Origin: Litomosoides sigmodontis | Lineage: Eukaryota; Nematoda; Chromadorea; Rhabditida; Onchocercidae | DNA length: 64,000 bases | Assembly: GCA_963070105.1 (NCBI GenBank) | Contig: OY718805.1 | Location: forward strand, 8,487,001 to 8,551,000 | Reading direction: 5' to 3' | Part shown: piece after piece, positions 14,704 to 26,899 of the stretch | Numbering within the stretch: position 1 is the stretch's first letter | How the letters are laid out: the number at the start of each line of letters is the position of its first letter | Notes under the pieces: generated by a model | What the model was told of the DNA's origin: nothing | The model's input: the letters and a program-made list of their open reading frames with translations, nothing else | Databases searched by the model: none | Position numbers and translations under genes: made by a program

Positions 14704-14705
14704 TG
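14401..14705. repeat. Compound (GT)n-(AT)n microsatellite block
   Basis: Alternating GT runs and AT runs. A sub-block containing CTGTATG, GCATGTGTGTAAA and an AT run is repeated, showing that the compound unit was itself tandemly copied. Confidence 0.95.
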
Positions 14706-15229
14706 ATGAGATTTGTACATTTTCCACATGGAAGGATTCTTTCATTTTCATTTCTACCAAAGTGAAACAGCAAGCATTTAGTGCTTTTTTTAATGAATTA
14801 AATAGGTTATTTTTCAAACAGGTTATTTTAATTAGATCATTTAAATAGGCTATGTTAAACTAAATAGGTTATTTTAATTATTTTCTAAATAAATAATTAC
14901 ATTTATTGAAAGAATAAGTAGCAATTGGTAAAATGAAATGATGAATGCTACTTTTTCTTTTAATCGAATACATTTCTGTACGTTAAGGAAGAGCTTTCTT
15001 TCACTTTTAAATTATTAAAAATAATCTCTCTTCAATTCGTTTTAAAAGAAAACGCGAAATGCTTACTCTTTTACTTTTATGTAAATGAAATTGAAAGATT
15101 TAGATTTTTTTTTCATCGATTCCGATGTTTACTGTTAAAGTAACATTGTTAGCATAACGGCAAAAACAAGCCATACTGTGTGAGGGTGCGACTGTTTTTT
15201 TTTTTGCAAAAAATACAAATTATCATAAC

Positions 15230-15233
<4 letters not shown>

Positions 15234-15271
<38 letters not shown>

Positions 15272-15297
15272 ACACACATACACACACACACACACAG
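15234..15297. repeat. (CA)n microsatellite
   Basis: About 32 CA units with two CATA interruptions. Confidence 0.9.
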
Positions 15298-18200
15298 ACT
15301 TCACAGTAACAATGAATGTTACACTCTTACCTCATTTAATAAAATGTTATTAATTTGTCAAAATATTTTGTGAGCAGCGAGGTGTTTGGTAAAGGTAAAG
15401 AAAGGAAAGAGAGAGATTAGTAAAGAGAGAAGAGACGGAAGGAGCGTTTCAGACATAAAATTTTAGACAAATTCATTTTTGAGTTTCTTCACACTCGGAA
15501 ATTTGCATATGTCCAGGCTTTAAATCAATAAGAGAACTTTGACCTTCACACTGCCGAATGTTTGTGTGAGGGAGGATGAGAGGGTGGAGGGAGCGGGACG
15601 AGATGAATCAATCATCGGAGGGAGGAAAGAGGGATGAATGCGGCGAATGAGTGAGTCATCAATTATCGGCTCTATCATTTGTGGAAGCCATGTATGCCAA
15701 CGGTGTGATGAATTTCATTACCGATGGATTTTTGGAATTTACTAATTTACTAGCGAAAAATCGGCTAAGATATATTCACTTCAAAAAAGAAAAAAAGACG
15801 GACAATTTAATTAGAAAAATTAATGCTAAAAATTTAATTCAATCTTTTTGAAATGTTAGTGAAGTTGTAAAGATTGTTAACTAATTCGGCTAATAATAAT
15901 ATAAGCTACGATAGGTATACGATACAGCGAAATGATTAAAATTCACTCAATGAAAAATTTCAATTCAAAATTGTGCACAATACAGGAGGACAGTGTATGA
16001 GATGAAATTGAAAAGGAAAAGATGAAAGAGAAATAAGAGAAGTCGTATTTGCAGCAATGTAATTGGAGAAGAAAAAAAAAAGCAATAATAGAAGAACCAC
16101 ACATGATCGTGGAGAAAAAAATTTATTTCAAATTAAAAAAAAAAATTAGTTCATTTCGATTGAATTCGTAAAAAGCACACAGAAAACAAATGTGTTCCAT
16201 AACAATCTGAACAAACAGCTAAAAATCACTTCAAATTTTCCACACCAATAGTACTGACTGGCTCCTTTCATTTTAATTAATTAATTAGTGGAAGAAAGAG
16301 TTTAACAATTGAAGAAAATAGCTTACGTACGTAATGAAGCGAAATGCTAGCAGTAAAATTAAATTATTAACCAGTAGCAGCACAGGAATAATGATAGCGA
16401 TTGCAATGAATTATCACTGTAATTAATAATCAAGCTAATGAGTCACATGCATCTGACTGAGTGTTAAAAATGTTTCGCAGATGAAAAAAAAAAATTAACG
16501 AGTGAGTTTTTAAAGTGGGAAAATTATTCTATGGTAACATTGAATAGAGTAAATTCAATTATATCTGTATGGAAATATTAATTTCAATTATTCTAATTGC
16601 ATCTACTCAGCTATTCATGGAGGTGCTGAATGTGTCCAATTTATAAAACACTTGAAGAATTTTTAAAATTTAAATGAGAAATTTAAGATGTGTGAGTGAA
16701 AGATGCCTGAATAGACTGAAACTGTAATTAATTCTTTTGGCATTGCACGATGCGTAGGAAAAGCATGAATGAATGATAAGGTGCTGCTACAAGCAAAGTA
16801 ATGTCAAGAAGCTGTTGCAATCGGAAAACGTCAATTTTTCCAGGATAACAAGCGTAAGAGGTAGCAGAGTGAGTTTGCTTTTTCCTGGAATTCAAATAAG
16901 CTTAAGCAAACTTTGTGTAAATTTATAAAATCAATAAATGAAAATGAAAAAGTTTGCAAGAAAGAATGAAATGATAAATGTGAAAAGCGAAACAAAAAAA
17001 AAAACATTTGATAGATAATTGGCACGAAATGATTGCTTTTAATTCTTTTTATTTTTTTTTTAAATTTTAATTTTATTCTTTTAATCTAATGTTTTATTGA
17101 GAAAAAGATGGTGAATTGTAGCAGCATTATATTTTTCTGCAAAAAATTTAATTTCGCAATAGACCATGCACATATCCCACAGTTTTCCATTAATAGTACA
17201 ATTTGATTATAAACTGAGAGAGGAAAAGTAATAAGATTAAAAGTTTCTCAGCAATAGCACTTGAGTACAAAATTTGTTTATGAAATTGCAAATAGGTTAT
17301 GATCGAAATTTTCATTTGGCTAATCAGTTAGCTTTCTGCAAAATGATCACTTCATTTACACATCCAATTGAAAATCAAAATTAAATTTAATAAAAAAAAG
17401 GGGGATATTTCAAAATCATCATTCTTAGATGACCTCACTGCTAACACTGTAAAAAATAATCGAATGCATTCTGTTCATTCGAATATTTAAATAATTAATG
17501 CGTTTTTAATTACTATAATCAATAATAATAACAAAATAATGAAAGATAATAGATGAATAAGTGAACAAGCAAATCACAATAAACGCAATAATATGAAATG
17601 ATACTAATTATCAATTTATAAATCGAAAAAACATACGTAAGAAATATTAAAAGGATGAAATTTGATTTGTTTATAAAATTAAACGATCGGTATATTTGAG
17701 AATTCATTTGCCATACAATAAAGCAATTGATGTTTTGCATATATAAAAATGTGCTTGTACATTCTTAAATGTATTGTGCATTTGAATGATTATGTCTGTA
17801 TTTATTTCCGTTGCCTACGTTTCGAATTGGGTTTTTAAAATTTATTTCCGAATTATTTCGAGACTAATGCCTTCAAATTAATCAAAATTATTTGTACATC
17901 CGATTTTGCACAGCACTTTCCTAAAGTGTTCGTTCGACATATTTGATGCTATAATTTAAGCAACAATCGTACAAGGAAAAAATCGTATCCATCGTATCGG
18001 TACAATAATTTATTTGATGAACCGTGAAGTAAATCTACAACTTTCCAACAAATAACTTTGAAATTTAAGTCAAATTTTTTTTCAGCATAAAAGAAGAAGC
18101 AGGCTGATTATGAAACGAGAAGGAAAAAAAAAAGCGCTTAATAACAAAATAATATATTTCACGAAGAATATCGTAGCGTGATGACATATATCAATCAACT

Positions 18201-18551
18201 TATTTCAAACCAAATACTTTCTCAATTTTTAAATTATTAAAAAGTCCGACAGAATAGTGCAATAAATATTTTGCAAAGTGTTGCATTCATTTCTACACAT
18301 TACACACTTCTTCAATTCACTGAGAAACAAAAAACATCTACAAATGAAAATGAATAAAAAAAAAACATTGTTGAAGGCAGGCTCAAGCACAACTTAAAAC
18401 TAACAAAAGTCAGTGAATCGTCGTCACATTCCAGCTCTAATTACCACTTATTTAAGATGAAACTTTTCATTGCAAACATTTTTTATGATGAGTTTGTTTG
18501 TCGTTTTTTTTTAAAAAAAAAAGGAAATATTTTCTGCTAATCATTAAAACT

Positions 18552-18557
18552 TTTATT
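18552..18557 (-). promoter_or_regulatory. Poly(A) signal of the histidine-phosphatase gene
   Basis: Minus-strand AATAAA about 40 bases beyond the stop codon at 18596-18598. Confidence 0.5.
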
Positions 18558-18595
18558 GTATAAAATGTGAAATAGAAAGGTCTATTTGGAAAAAT

Positions 18596-20594
18596 TTAAT
18601 CAAAATTTGGTACATTAACTATGCAATTATCATGCCAATATGTGAACGGTGGAAAAATATCCTGTCGATTTTCCCATATTTTTTGCAATGGATTGTACTG
18701 CAAAATTGTCACAGAGCAACGTGGATAGCAATGTATCATACGTTGCATGTCACCCATTGTTCGTGGCCAATCACGTCGATTTGTCATTATCCTAAATTGT
18801 ATTAGCAACAATTAAATATTAGCATAAAATAATTAAACAGTTCAGTCCATTTACATTAAATTAACTATCAATAGTGTCCGATCAAAACAATAAATACTTT
18901 AAAATTCAATAAAAATATGCAACGTTGATAATTTAATTACAAATATAATTTATCGTACTACGAAAGTAATAAAAATTTACTATTTTTCATCCAAATTACT
19001 ATCACTACTATACCTATACTTTATTTCCCACACTTATTCTTTCATTGTTTCACTCCTACTTGTGACGATGCAAATTTATTGCCAATTATTTAATAACAAA
19101 TGATAATTCAACAGATTTCAATTTTCCTATTATTTAAGTGTACGGGAAAAAATTTCACTCATTGTAAATCAATGAGAGGTGACACGAAATAGTACGTTTA
19201 GGTTGTAAAATTATTCGCTGAAGCTCTAAAATACATTCATTTAACCATTTCATTTTGCAGAAATGATCAACAGCTAAAAAATTTTTGGGAGAGAGAGAGA
19301 AAAAAAAAGGACGGAAACGGTCGACCTGTATAAGGCATCAAGCATTGCTGCATGAGATATGATCAGTATACCTCCTTCTTTCCTTTTTCCGGACAAAATC
19401 CTTTGCACCACTTTTTCCACCCTTATTTGTACATCACTTGGTCTTAGCTCCTAAATATCAATGAACTTTTGCAATAAGCAATCGTTATACAATAACAATA
19501 ATGAAGTGAACTAAGCATCAATTAATTAATTAGTGAACTAAGCATCAATTAATCAATTACATACCCATTGAAGTGAAGATTTCAGATCGTTAACTGACAC
19601 AACTGGTACGTAATACTCGTCACAAACGTATCCATTTGTTTGAAGATCTTGTTCGCTGAGAAATTGTGGAACCTAAATGTGAAGTTATCAGTGATATTTT
19701 GCATCAAACAATCGACAGGTAAGTTTGTTGCTAACGTCTAACACTAATCAGTCCTAGAAATGACAACGTCAAATGCATTAACAATGTAATAGTGAAATTG
19801 TTGAAGAAAAGAGAGAGAGAGAGAGGGAGAGAGAGAGAGAAAAAAAAACATTTTTTTTTTAGGAACCTTGCCAATGAAACTAAGTGGTTCGTAAAGAGCA
19901 GGTTCGATACGTAATTTAAGTGCTTCACGACAATTCAATGTCGATATGATGGCAATTGCTGTCTGTAAATAAATTTCTCCTAATGTTGAATATTATAAAT
20001 TAAAAAAAAAAAAAGAGTGCAAAAGATATAATTTAATTTCACCAATTTAATTATTTATATCAAAATTTCACCAAATATTATTAAATTCATTAAATGCACA
20101 AAATTTACAATCCTCCGAGGAATTTGAGCTTAAAAAGAAATGATACACCACTGCTGTGAATGAAACCTGTAAGCATCGAAGTGAAGGTGAAGTATAAATA
20201 GTGTGAATGTGGAAGCTTCGTTCGGACAACGAACGACCAACAAGTTCCGCACTAGCACGTCCAATCTGTGTCAGTGGTGGGTCATCGATGGAGCTCTCGA
20301 AACCACCGGATCGTTTAACTGCTACTATTGCTTGACGTGTGTCCATCTACAGCGTATGACGTAAGTTTCACTCGTTTTATCTCATCACCTTTATCGATGA
20401 TGCTCATTTAGTGATAGGTGATAAGTGAGTCAAACCTTTGCAAGCTTATTATAACTCAGGAATGCACCGTTGTTACGCAAACCACCGAAGTCAGCAGGTT
20501 CACCATTTCTGATCAAAAAAATTCGCCTCGTTGTGTCTTTCTGAAATAAGACGTAAGAAAGAAACAAACAAACAAACTTTTGAGCAAAATTCAT
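18596..20594 (-). CDS. UBASH3/Sts-like histidine phosphatase domain protein, probably inactive, 287 aa
   Basis: Six exons: 20594-20436, 20346-20167, 19962-19867, 19672-19565, 19450-19326, 18791-18596; exactly 288 codons. The order of motifs matches the phosphoglycerate-mutase (2H) domain of UBASH3A/B and ecdysteroid-phosphate phosphatase: first box at residues 29-33, RSGGFE, SPSLRCLQ (106-113, Arg110 kept), the IEPALYE segment (Glu kept) and the second-histidine box ISHA (His214 kept). The first box reads RNGEP where active members have RHGER, so the phosphohistidine-forming His and a phosphate-binding Arg are missing. Established knowledge says that His is the nucleophile; I infer a pseudophosphatase or a strongly altered enzyme. 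UBA and SH3 domains of vertebrate UBASH3 are absent. The N-terminus has a hydrophobic segment (KFVCLFLSYVLF) that may be a signal peptide or anchor. The start is the first in-frame ATG. An internal TTTCAG at the end of codons 16-18 could also act as an acceptor. Confidence 0.85.
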
Positions 20595-20640
20595 GCACGA
20601 CTGAAACTGTGTTTTTTGGTCAGTTGTTGGTCCAGAAAAG

Positions 20641-20930
20641 GTTGCACCTATAGGTTAGGTGATAGCGGTAGTAGTGGTGGTACAGGTGTTTGCATAGCTT
20701 TATTGCACCTATAGGTCAAGTGGTAGCGGCAGTAGTGGTAGCACAGGTGTTCGCAACCCTGTTACACCTGTAGATTAAGTGATAGCGGTAGTAGCGGTAG
20801 CACAGGTGTTGCGTAACCTTGTTGCACCTGTAGGTTCATTGGTAGCGGTAGTAGTGGTAGTGCAGATGTCATACAACCTTGTTGCATCTACAGGTTAGGG
20901 TAGTAGTAGTAGTAGTAGTAAAGATATCAC
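20641..20930. repeat. 60-bp minisatellite, about 4.8 copies
   Basis: Units begin at 20641, 20701, 20761, 20821 and 20881, each starting like GTTGCACCTATAGGT and containing a GGTAGTAGTGGTAG core. The last copy decays into (GTA)n. Copies differ at several positions. The array begins 47 bases upstream of the start codon of the minus-strand phosphatase-like gene, that is, in its promoter or leader. Confidence 0.95.
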
Positions 20931-21829
20931 TACTACAAAAACACCTTATAGTTCAGTAAGCTTCCTCCGTATAAACTAAGATTATAGATTTCTTTTTCCG
21001 CAAATATTAATTTACATGGTCCACGTGACCAACCTACGCGAGCAGACACTTTGTTATAACAAGAAGTTTGAATGAAATTGATTGTTTGATCGTTACATTT
21101 TCGATGCCCAAAAAAAGAATTGTTAACGGGAAATTTTTCCCAACATTATCGGTAAGATAAAAAAGAAAAAACGATCGATGCGACATATGCATAATTAGTT
21201 GCTCTGTTTCATCGAACTGTTGAAAGTGAATAGCACGTAGCCGATTAACACAAACAAGATAAGTAATAAATGACAGCACTATGATTTGCCACAATTCTCA
21301 CTGAAAGATGTGATTGATGGATAAATTAATTTTGCACAAATTTAATTTCAACAAAATAAATCACAAATGTCAATGATGAATGCTTGCCATATTATCACTT
21401 TATAAATGGAGGAATTTTACAGTTTTGCTTTCCTTTCTTCTGAAATGTAAACGAAAAAGGCTTTTTCCTTTTTCCTTTTTTTTTTGCAACCCATTTTTGC
21501 TTCTTGAATAGCAAAGTGAAAAAAAAAATGTTTTTTTTTTCTCTCCCATTTTTCTTTCGCATACTTGAAATTTTAAAAATTATTCTAAAATGATAAATTG
21601 CTAAAAAAGTAACAACATTTCCATATAGGGATGCGAGCAAATTTTTGCATAATTATTAATAGTTACTATTCAATTCAAAAAGTTTAAAATTATTTGTCGA
21701 GATTAACGATCATGCAAACATTTTAACAGTTGGACAATTCATATTTCATAAAATTATTTCAAAAGAATGAAAAAGAAATCAGTTACAAATCGCATCAACG
21801 GATGCACAATGCTAGAGTGAAACATCAGC

Positions 21830-21915
21830 ACACACATACGCACACACACACACGCACACACACACGTACGCATACACACACGTACGCATGCACACACGTA
21901 CATACATAATACACA
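21830..21915. repeat. CA/CG-rich alternating microsatellite
   Basis: Degenerate CA repeats interspersed with ACGTACG and ACGCA. Confidence 0.85.
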
Positions 21916-23182
21916 AATGCGGAAGCACACAAACACAATACATACTTCTAACATTTCTGCATTTCACTGCTGAAAAGCTCTAATTTCCTTGCAACTGTCA
22001 ACTTGGAAGAGATGAGAGGGACAAAATGCTTCGTAAAAACAAGCGAAGTGAAAAGGCAAAGAGCCTTGGAAGTGTGGAATTTAATTCCGCTCTAACTGAT
22101 GTGTCATCAGCAATTTCATTTTGCAAAATGAAATTGAAATTTAATTTTTTTTTTGTGAAAAATAACAGTTATTCGCTTAATGCAAAGTATTGTTGGATCG
22201 AGCATTATGAGGTAAAATAGAAAGTGTGAAAAAAAAATGAATGAAGGAAATAATTGAGGTGAAAATTTTCCTCATTCATCACTTTCTTTCATTACCTATT
22301 CATTCATTTATTTCATTAATTATTTGTTTCATTACTTTATTAATCACAATAATTACTATTGTTATCATCATGATTATTCTATTAATGTTACTATCATCAC
22401 TATATCATTACTAATATGTTATTAATTATTATCAATTAGCAGGAGGGAAAAGTGAATGAATGAACGATAAGAAGTTTATTTCAGGTTCGCATAGCATATA
22501 GGCATTAGCAGTTAGCATATGCTAATATAGCACTCTAGCTTTTGCAATATTTTTGCATCTTTTTTTAATATTTTTATTTTATAAAGTTAAAAATTAATGC
22601 AACATCGCAATTAGTAAGTAATATGAAATGAAAATTTCACTCAAAAAGAGTGAATGCAAATCGTCGGGATGATTTGCATTCACTTTAAGCACTCACAATC
22701 ACTGGCTAATCCCTTGCATGGCTAGCAAGTTGGATCGAAATATTTTAGAGTGTAAAATTTTGCTAAATGAATGAATGAGCAATCTCATCACACATACATA
22801 TATGTAATATGCAAATATGTTTATTTATTTCTTTGTTTATTTTTTTTGCTCAAATCAAAAAGAAAAAAAAACGCAAAAAAAGGGGTAATTTTTACACAGC
22901 TAAAATAAATAACAGAGTGGAAGATGATTGAGGAGCACTAATTAATCATTTAGTGTAAGATTAATTACTGAGTTGTTGTGTGTGATGGCCAAAAAGTAAC
23001 TTACATCATCATAGTTGAACCACTTCTAGCAACACTTACTTATAAAGTAAGTAAACATTTCGTGCAAAATATCTCACCTCTTTCATTTATCATAAAAATT
23101 TGACATTGCTAAAATGAGTTAGCCATCGTAAAAAGGTAATATTTGAAGAAAAAAAAATAGTCAAATATATCCTACGCGGAAA

Positions 23183-23330
23183 AATTTCATATGTAAATTT
23201 TGTATGATAGAAGAATTTCATATGTAAATTTTGTATGATAGAAGAATTTCATATGTAAATTTTGTATGATAGAAGAATTTCATATGTAAATTTTGTGTGA
23301 TAGAAGAATTTCATATGCAAATTTTTGCAT
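23183..23330. repeat. 31-bp tandem repeat, about 5 copies
   Basis: The unit holds ATTTCATATGTAAATTTTGT followed by ATGATAGAAGA. The first three copies are nearly identical, and the last two drift (TGTGTGAT; CATATGCAAATTTTTGC). Confidence 0.9.
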
Positions 23331-25995
23331 GATTGAATGGAAAATTGTTAGCAGGAATGATGTAAGCATACATTTCAATGTGCTAAGCTATTATTATCAA
23401 TCAAGCAAACAGGTGGAAGCATTTTGAGAGTGGAAGTGAGGAAAAGTGTAAGCAGGCATTTTTACACGTACGCATGCAACATCAACCATTTGTTGTATTT
23501 CATTAAAAAATTTTCGTCAATAACTAAGCTGAAAGCTTTTTTTGAAAATTGGCATCGATCGATTGATTGTAGGACAAACAGAATTCTCATGTTCTTTATC
23601 ATTCGATTGCTGCACTAAGCTAGACAGGCTTCGAAATGATTTCAGTCTAGATGCTTGTTGTTAGTGCATGCAATTTATCACTTTGAACAGAGAGATGAAA
23701 TTGTGAAGTAAGTGGAGGAAAATAGGTCGAAGAGGATAATGACAGGACACGTACGTGTCTTATTCCGTTTTTCTTTTGCAGGCGTACCGATGGCGCACAT
23801 TTATGATGAGTGATAATAGCTCAGTGCTTATTGTTGGAGGTGGAAAATTCATTCGTTTTTTTTGCAATAACAACGAAATTTCGTCTCATTTTTTTTCCTT
23901 ACATTAGCATTAGCCAATGATCGTTTTTGGAGATGATCAAACATCAAATATCAGTTTAGACTCGTTTTAGGCGACGAACAAATATCAAATATCAGCTTAG
24001 ACTTAAGGGCAACATAAGCTACACTCCTAATAGGCCACTCGATCGGTGAGGATAGCAGATTGCATGTTAACGATTATTTAAAAAAAATAAAATAAAATAA
24101 AATTGTGGTGGGAAAAAAGCGTATAGCGGAAAAACTCGATTCGCTACACACTATTGGAGCGGAGCGCAGTTGACAGAAATTTTTGGAAGAATTAAAAATT
24201 CATCTGTTAACAAACATCACTGGGAAATCTCGGGAATAAAGCCGTATTTCGTATGAATAATCATGAGAATATGAGCAGCTCCTCAATTGGCGAAGTTTCC
24301 ATGCTCGAGGAAGAAACGCATGTAGCAAGGCAATTCAATTCATTCACACATTTCATCAATAATTTGTATGCTTACTTCAAATGTCGCATGAAAAGACATT
24401 TATAATTTGCATTTTAAAATTAGTGACGTAATGTAAGCGTCGCTGTTTCTAAATGAATCACCTTAATTTCTCGCATCCATGAAGTGACCACAGGATGACG
24501 AGCGTGAAAGAGATTGGATAACCTATCGGATTTTAATCACACTGATATCTTTTGAAATTGTCTTAACTAATGCGATAATACAGGCGAAGCGAAGTATAAT
24601 GAAAAAGGAATGAGATGATGGTGTGTGTAAGAGGGCGAGGGAGAGAGAGAGAGAGAGGGAGGGAAACAGAAAAAGAAAGAGAAGTTGAATGAAAGAGTGC
24701 GATGAAGAATGATGAGAAATAAATAAGTGGATGAAATGAGATTAAAATGAAGCAATTGTTTGTGTGCTGAAATCAAACTTAAGAGGCAATTAATCGAATA
24801 GCTCTGTGACATCACAGTTCTTTTCATCTAACGCTCTCTTACAAATTATTGAATTTTCCTCTTTCCAGATACCGCCAGCAACACGATCAATCGTGTGCAT
24901 TTAAGCCAATTTTGCATATTATTAACAAAAGTGTGGTTGGAAGGTATCATCTATCGTAACTCTCTCTCTCCCTCTCTCTCTCTCAACCGTACAAGGCTAG
25001 CCACTTGCTATGGATTGTAGCTCCGCTCAAAGGGATTTTGGTTGTGAAAGTATGTTACAATTAATTAATTATACCTACCTATATACGCTACTACATTTCC
25101 ATATAGTGCACGTGGTTGCTTGTCTATTGCGCTTTTCACTCGGAAAATCCTCGTTAGCTTCACTTTCTCCTTCTAGCTATATGCTTCTTAAATTCAGCGT
25201 GTAATCACGACTGAGTTGAGGTCACAAATGACGTGATGCACGCATACATATCACTTCTTGCTAATTCTTTTGACGCACTTACGCTGTGCTACTTCACTAG
25301 TTGGTTATTTTATGTGCAAAAAGAATTTCTCACAATTATTTCATATGTATGATGATAATTGCAATCAAAATTTATGTGATAGCAATAAAAAGCATTTTTA
25401 TAAATTATCATTGCAATGTTAGATGCATTCACTTAAGTGCTTCCTCTCACGTACGACGAACCAAATTTTGTTTCACTTAAACAACGCTTTTAACAATAAT
25501 TAGTCTAATCAATTCATTAAACAGTAAAATCTAAATTTTGGTAAAAATTTATTATATAGAAAAATATGAACAAGCAATGAAGTGTTTATGAAAAGTGAGA
25601 AAAAAAACTACTTGTTAAAAGATTTATTATAAAATTAGTAACAAACCTCAAATGTTATCCAATAATAAAGGAAACGTCTGAGAAAAGTGCTTCCAGTGAA
25701 TGTTTTGTTTAAATTATCTTTCAATACAACGGAATAATTAAATCAAATTATTTGATTTAAAATGAAAAATTAAATTACAGTCACTGAAGTTTTACTGTTA
25801 GGCGTGGATTGTTCACACAACGACGTGTGCAGTTGGGGGAAGGAACATTTTGACAGTTCCTGAATAAAGTTCAATAAAAATACGCTGTCATTCATTCTCG
25901 TTAAATGAAAAATTCGTCACTGAATGAAAATTCAGCAACAATGAAAATTTGCTTGGTCGTTTCATCCGCGACATTTCTTCTTCCATCACTCGTCG

Positions 25996-26627
25996 TTTTC
26001 GGTGTAAATTTGAATATTTTTCAGAATTAGGAAGAAATTCTACTAATCGATATGCGCCTCATCCACTCACTTTTGCTCTTCCTCTTTCATTCAAGCAGAC
26101 ATACTTCAGTAAGTTTACCGAATATTGGACATTGTAATACTTCGCGATGACTAATTTCATAAATTTTAGGAAGCACAAACGCCACAGCCAAATTCATTGA
26201 ATTCATATCGGCCAGGAGGAAGTGAGGAAGAGGTGAAACTACAGAATTCACTGGCAGAGGAAAGGGATGAAGTGCGGAGAGAGCCGTCAAATTTACCCTT
26301 TCAAGGTGAGAGTGCGGAATTAGACTCACAGTTGAATCATGTTTCCGTGAAAAAATCGACGATGAGCGTGCGGTCAAAGGCTTACGACAGTGAAGAGTCG
26401 TTGCGCGGAAAACTGTCCACTTCGGACAATCAGCAAAGAGTCAAGACTGTTGCAAAGCAATACAATTGTTCGCGATGTCCGAAAGTGTTCCATCGTTTGT
26501 CGAACTTGAAATTTCACGTAAGAACTCACACCGGAGAAAAGCCATACAAATGTTCGGTTTGCGATAAAAGGTTCGCTAAATTGTGGACATTGACCGGTCA
26601 TGAGAGAACTCACACCGGTGAGAAGCC
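25996..26627 (+). repeat. Left arm of the zinc-finger inverted duplication
   Basis: Begins at TTTTCGGTGTAAATTTG and runs through leader, exon 1, intron and the first two fingers of the plus-strand gene. It is nearly identical to the reverse complement of 28966-29595. Only scattered substitutions are seen (for example Arg/Gly and Ala/Thr codon changes in the linker). Beyond the second finger identity drops sharply. Confidence 0.85.
26015..26024 (+). promoter_or_regulatory. Probable spliced-leader acceptor of zinc-finger gene A
   Basis: A TATTTTTCAG string ends 27 bases before the ATG at 26052, with no upstream coding exon needed. The same string is conserved in the inverted copy (AG at 29567-29566). 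This fits the nematode trans-splice acceptor consensus; it could also be an ordinary intron acceptor in the 5' leader. Confidence 0.45.
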
Positions 26628-26790
26628 TTACAGTTGTCCGACATGCGAGCAAAATTTTTCTCATCCGTTTTCATTGAATCGACACATAAGGTTTCATACA
26701 AATGAAAAACCGTACATTTGTTCGGTATGCCATGAAAAATTTTCTCTTTGGTTACATTTGAAAAGACACATGCGTGTTCACAGCACTTGA
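26052..26790 (+). CDS. C2H2 zinc-finger protein A, four fingers, 225 aa
   Basis: Exons 26052-26108 and 26170-26790; donor GTAAGTTT, acceptor AAATTTTAG, phase 0, 226 codons with stop TGA. Exon 1 encodes 19 residues, MRLIHSLLLFLFHSSRHTS, which look like a signal peptide or a hydrophobic leader. That is unexpected for a DNA-binding family. Residues 20-116 are a polar, Ser/Glu/Lys-rich linker without a known domain. Residues 117-223 hold four C2H2 fingers with TGEKP-type linkers (one is TNEKP). They correspond to fingers 1, 2, 7 and 8 of the inverted paralogue, so four fingers were lost here or gained there. Finger 2 carries FAKLWTLTGHERTH. C2H2 arrays usually bind DNA or RNA in the nucleus. The hydrophobic first exon leaves localisation open. 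AATAAA follows at 26891. Confidence 0.85.
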
Positions 26791-26890
26791 AATGTTCGAA
26801 ATGCGTTTGAAAAAACCAAAAAGGAAACTGACAGCATTTCAATCGTTTTTTTTTTCACTGTTAATTTACCAATTTTTTCACGTTTCAATG

Positions 26891-26896
26891 AATAAA
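26891..26896 (+). promoter_or_regulatory. Poly(A) signal of zinc-finger gene A
   Basis: AATAAA about 100 bases after the stop codon. Confidence 0.5.
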
Positions 26897-26899
26897 AAC

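Larger units (their letters stand above)
8800..18550. other. Long gene-poor region
   Basis: About 10 kb with microsatellites, GA tracts (10641-10690, 13585-13620), and one strong hairpin (10412-10456), but no gene I can support. A small G-rich patch at 15560-15650 stands out in composition. Isolated ORFs of 60-110 codons lack flanking splice logic or recognisable domains. Confidence 0.45.
20931..25995. other. Intergenic, no gene supported
   Basis: AT-rich, with a CA/CG-rich microsatellite (21830-21915), a 31-bp tandem array (23183-23330), and a GA tract (24635-24662). ORFs on the minus strand at 21034-21294 (hydrophobic N-terminus) and on the plus strand at 22026-22220 were considered but have no splice or homology support. 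Confidence 0.4.

Noticed and set aside
15643..15740. Short plus-strand ORF with CGSHVCQRC in a GC-richer patch
   Set aside because: Only 32 codons, no splice logic, and two overlapping frames look equally good.
21034..21294. Minus-strand ORF with a signal-like start, considered as first exon of the phosphatase-like gene
   Set aside because: The phosphatase-like gene already has an in-frame ATG at 20594 in its first exon, and this ORF has no suitable donor.
24871..24942. Plus-strand mini-exon (YRQQHDQSCAFKP) between TTTCCAG and GTATCATC
   Set aside because: Splice sites are plausible, but no partner exons or family could be identified.
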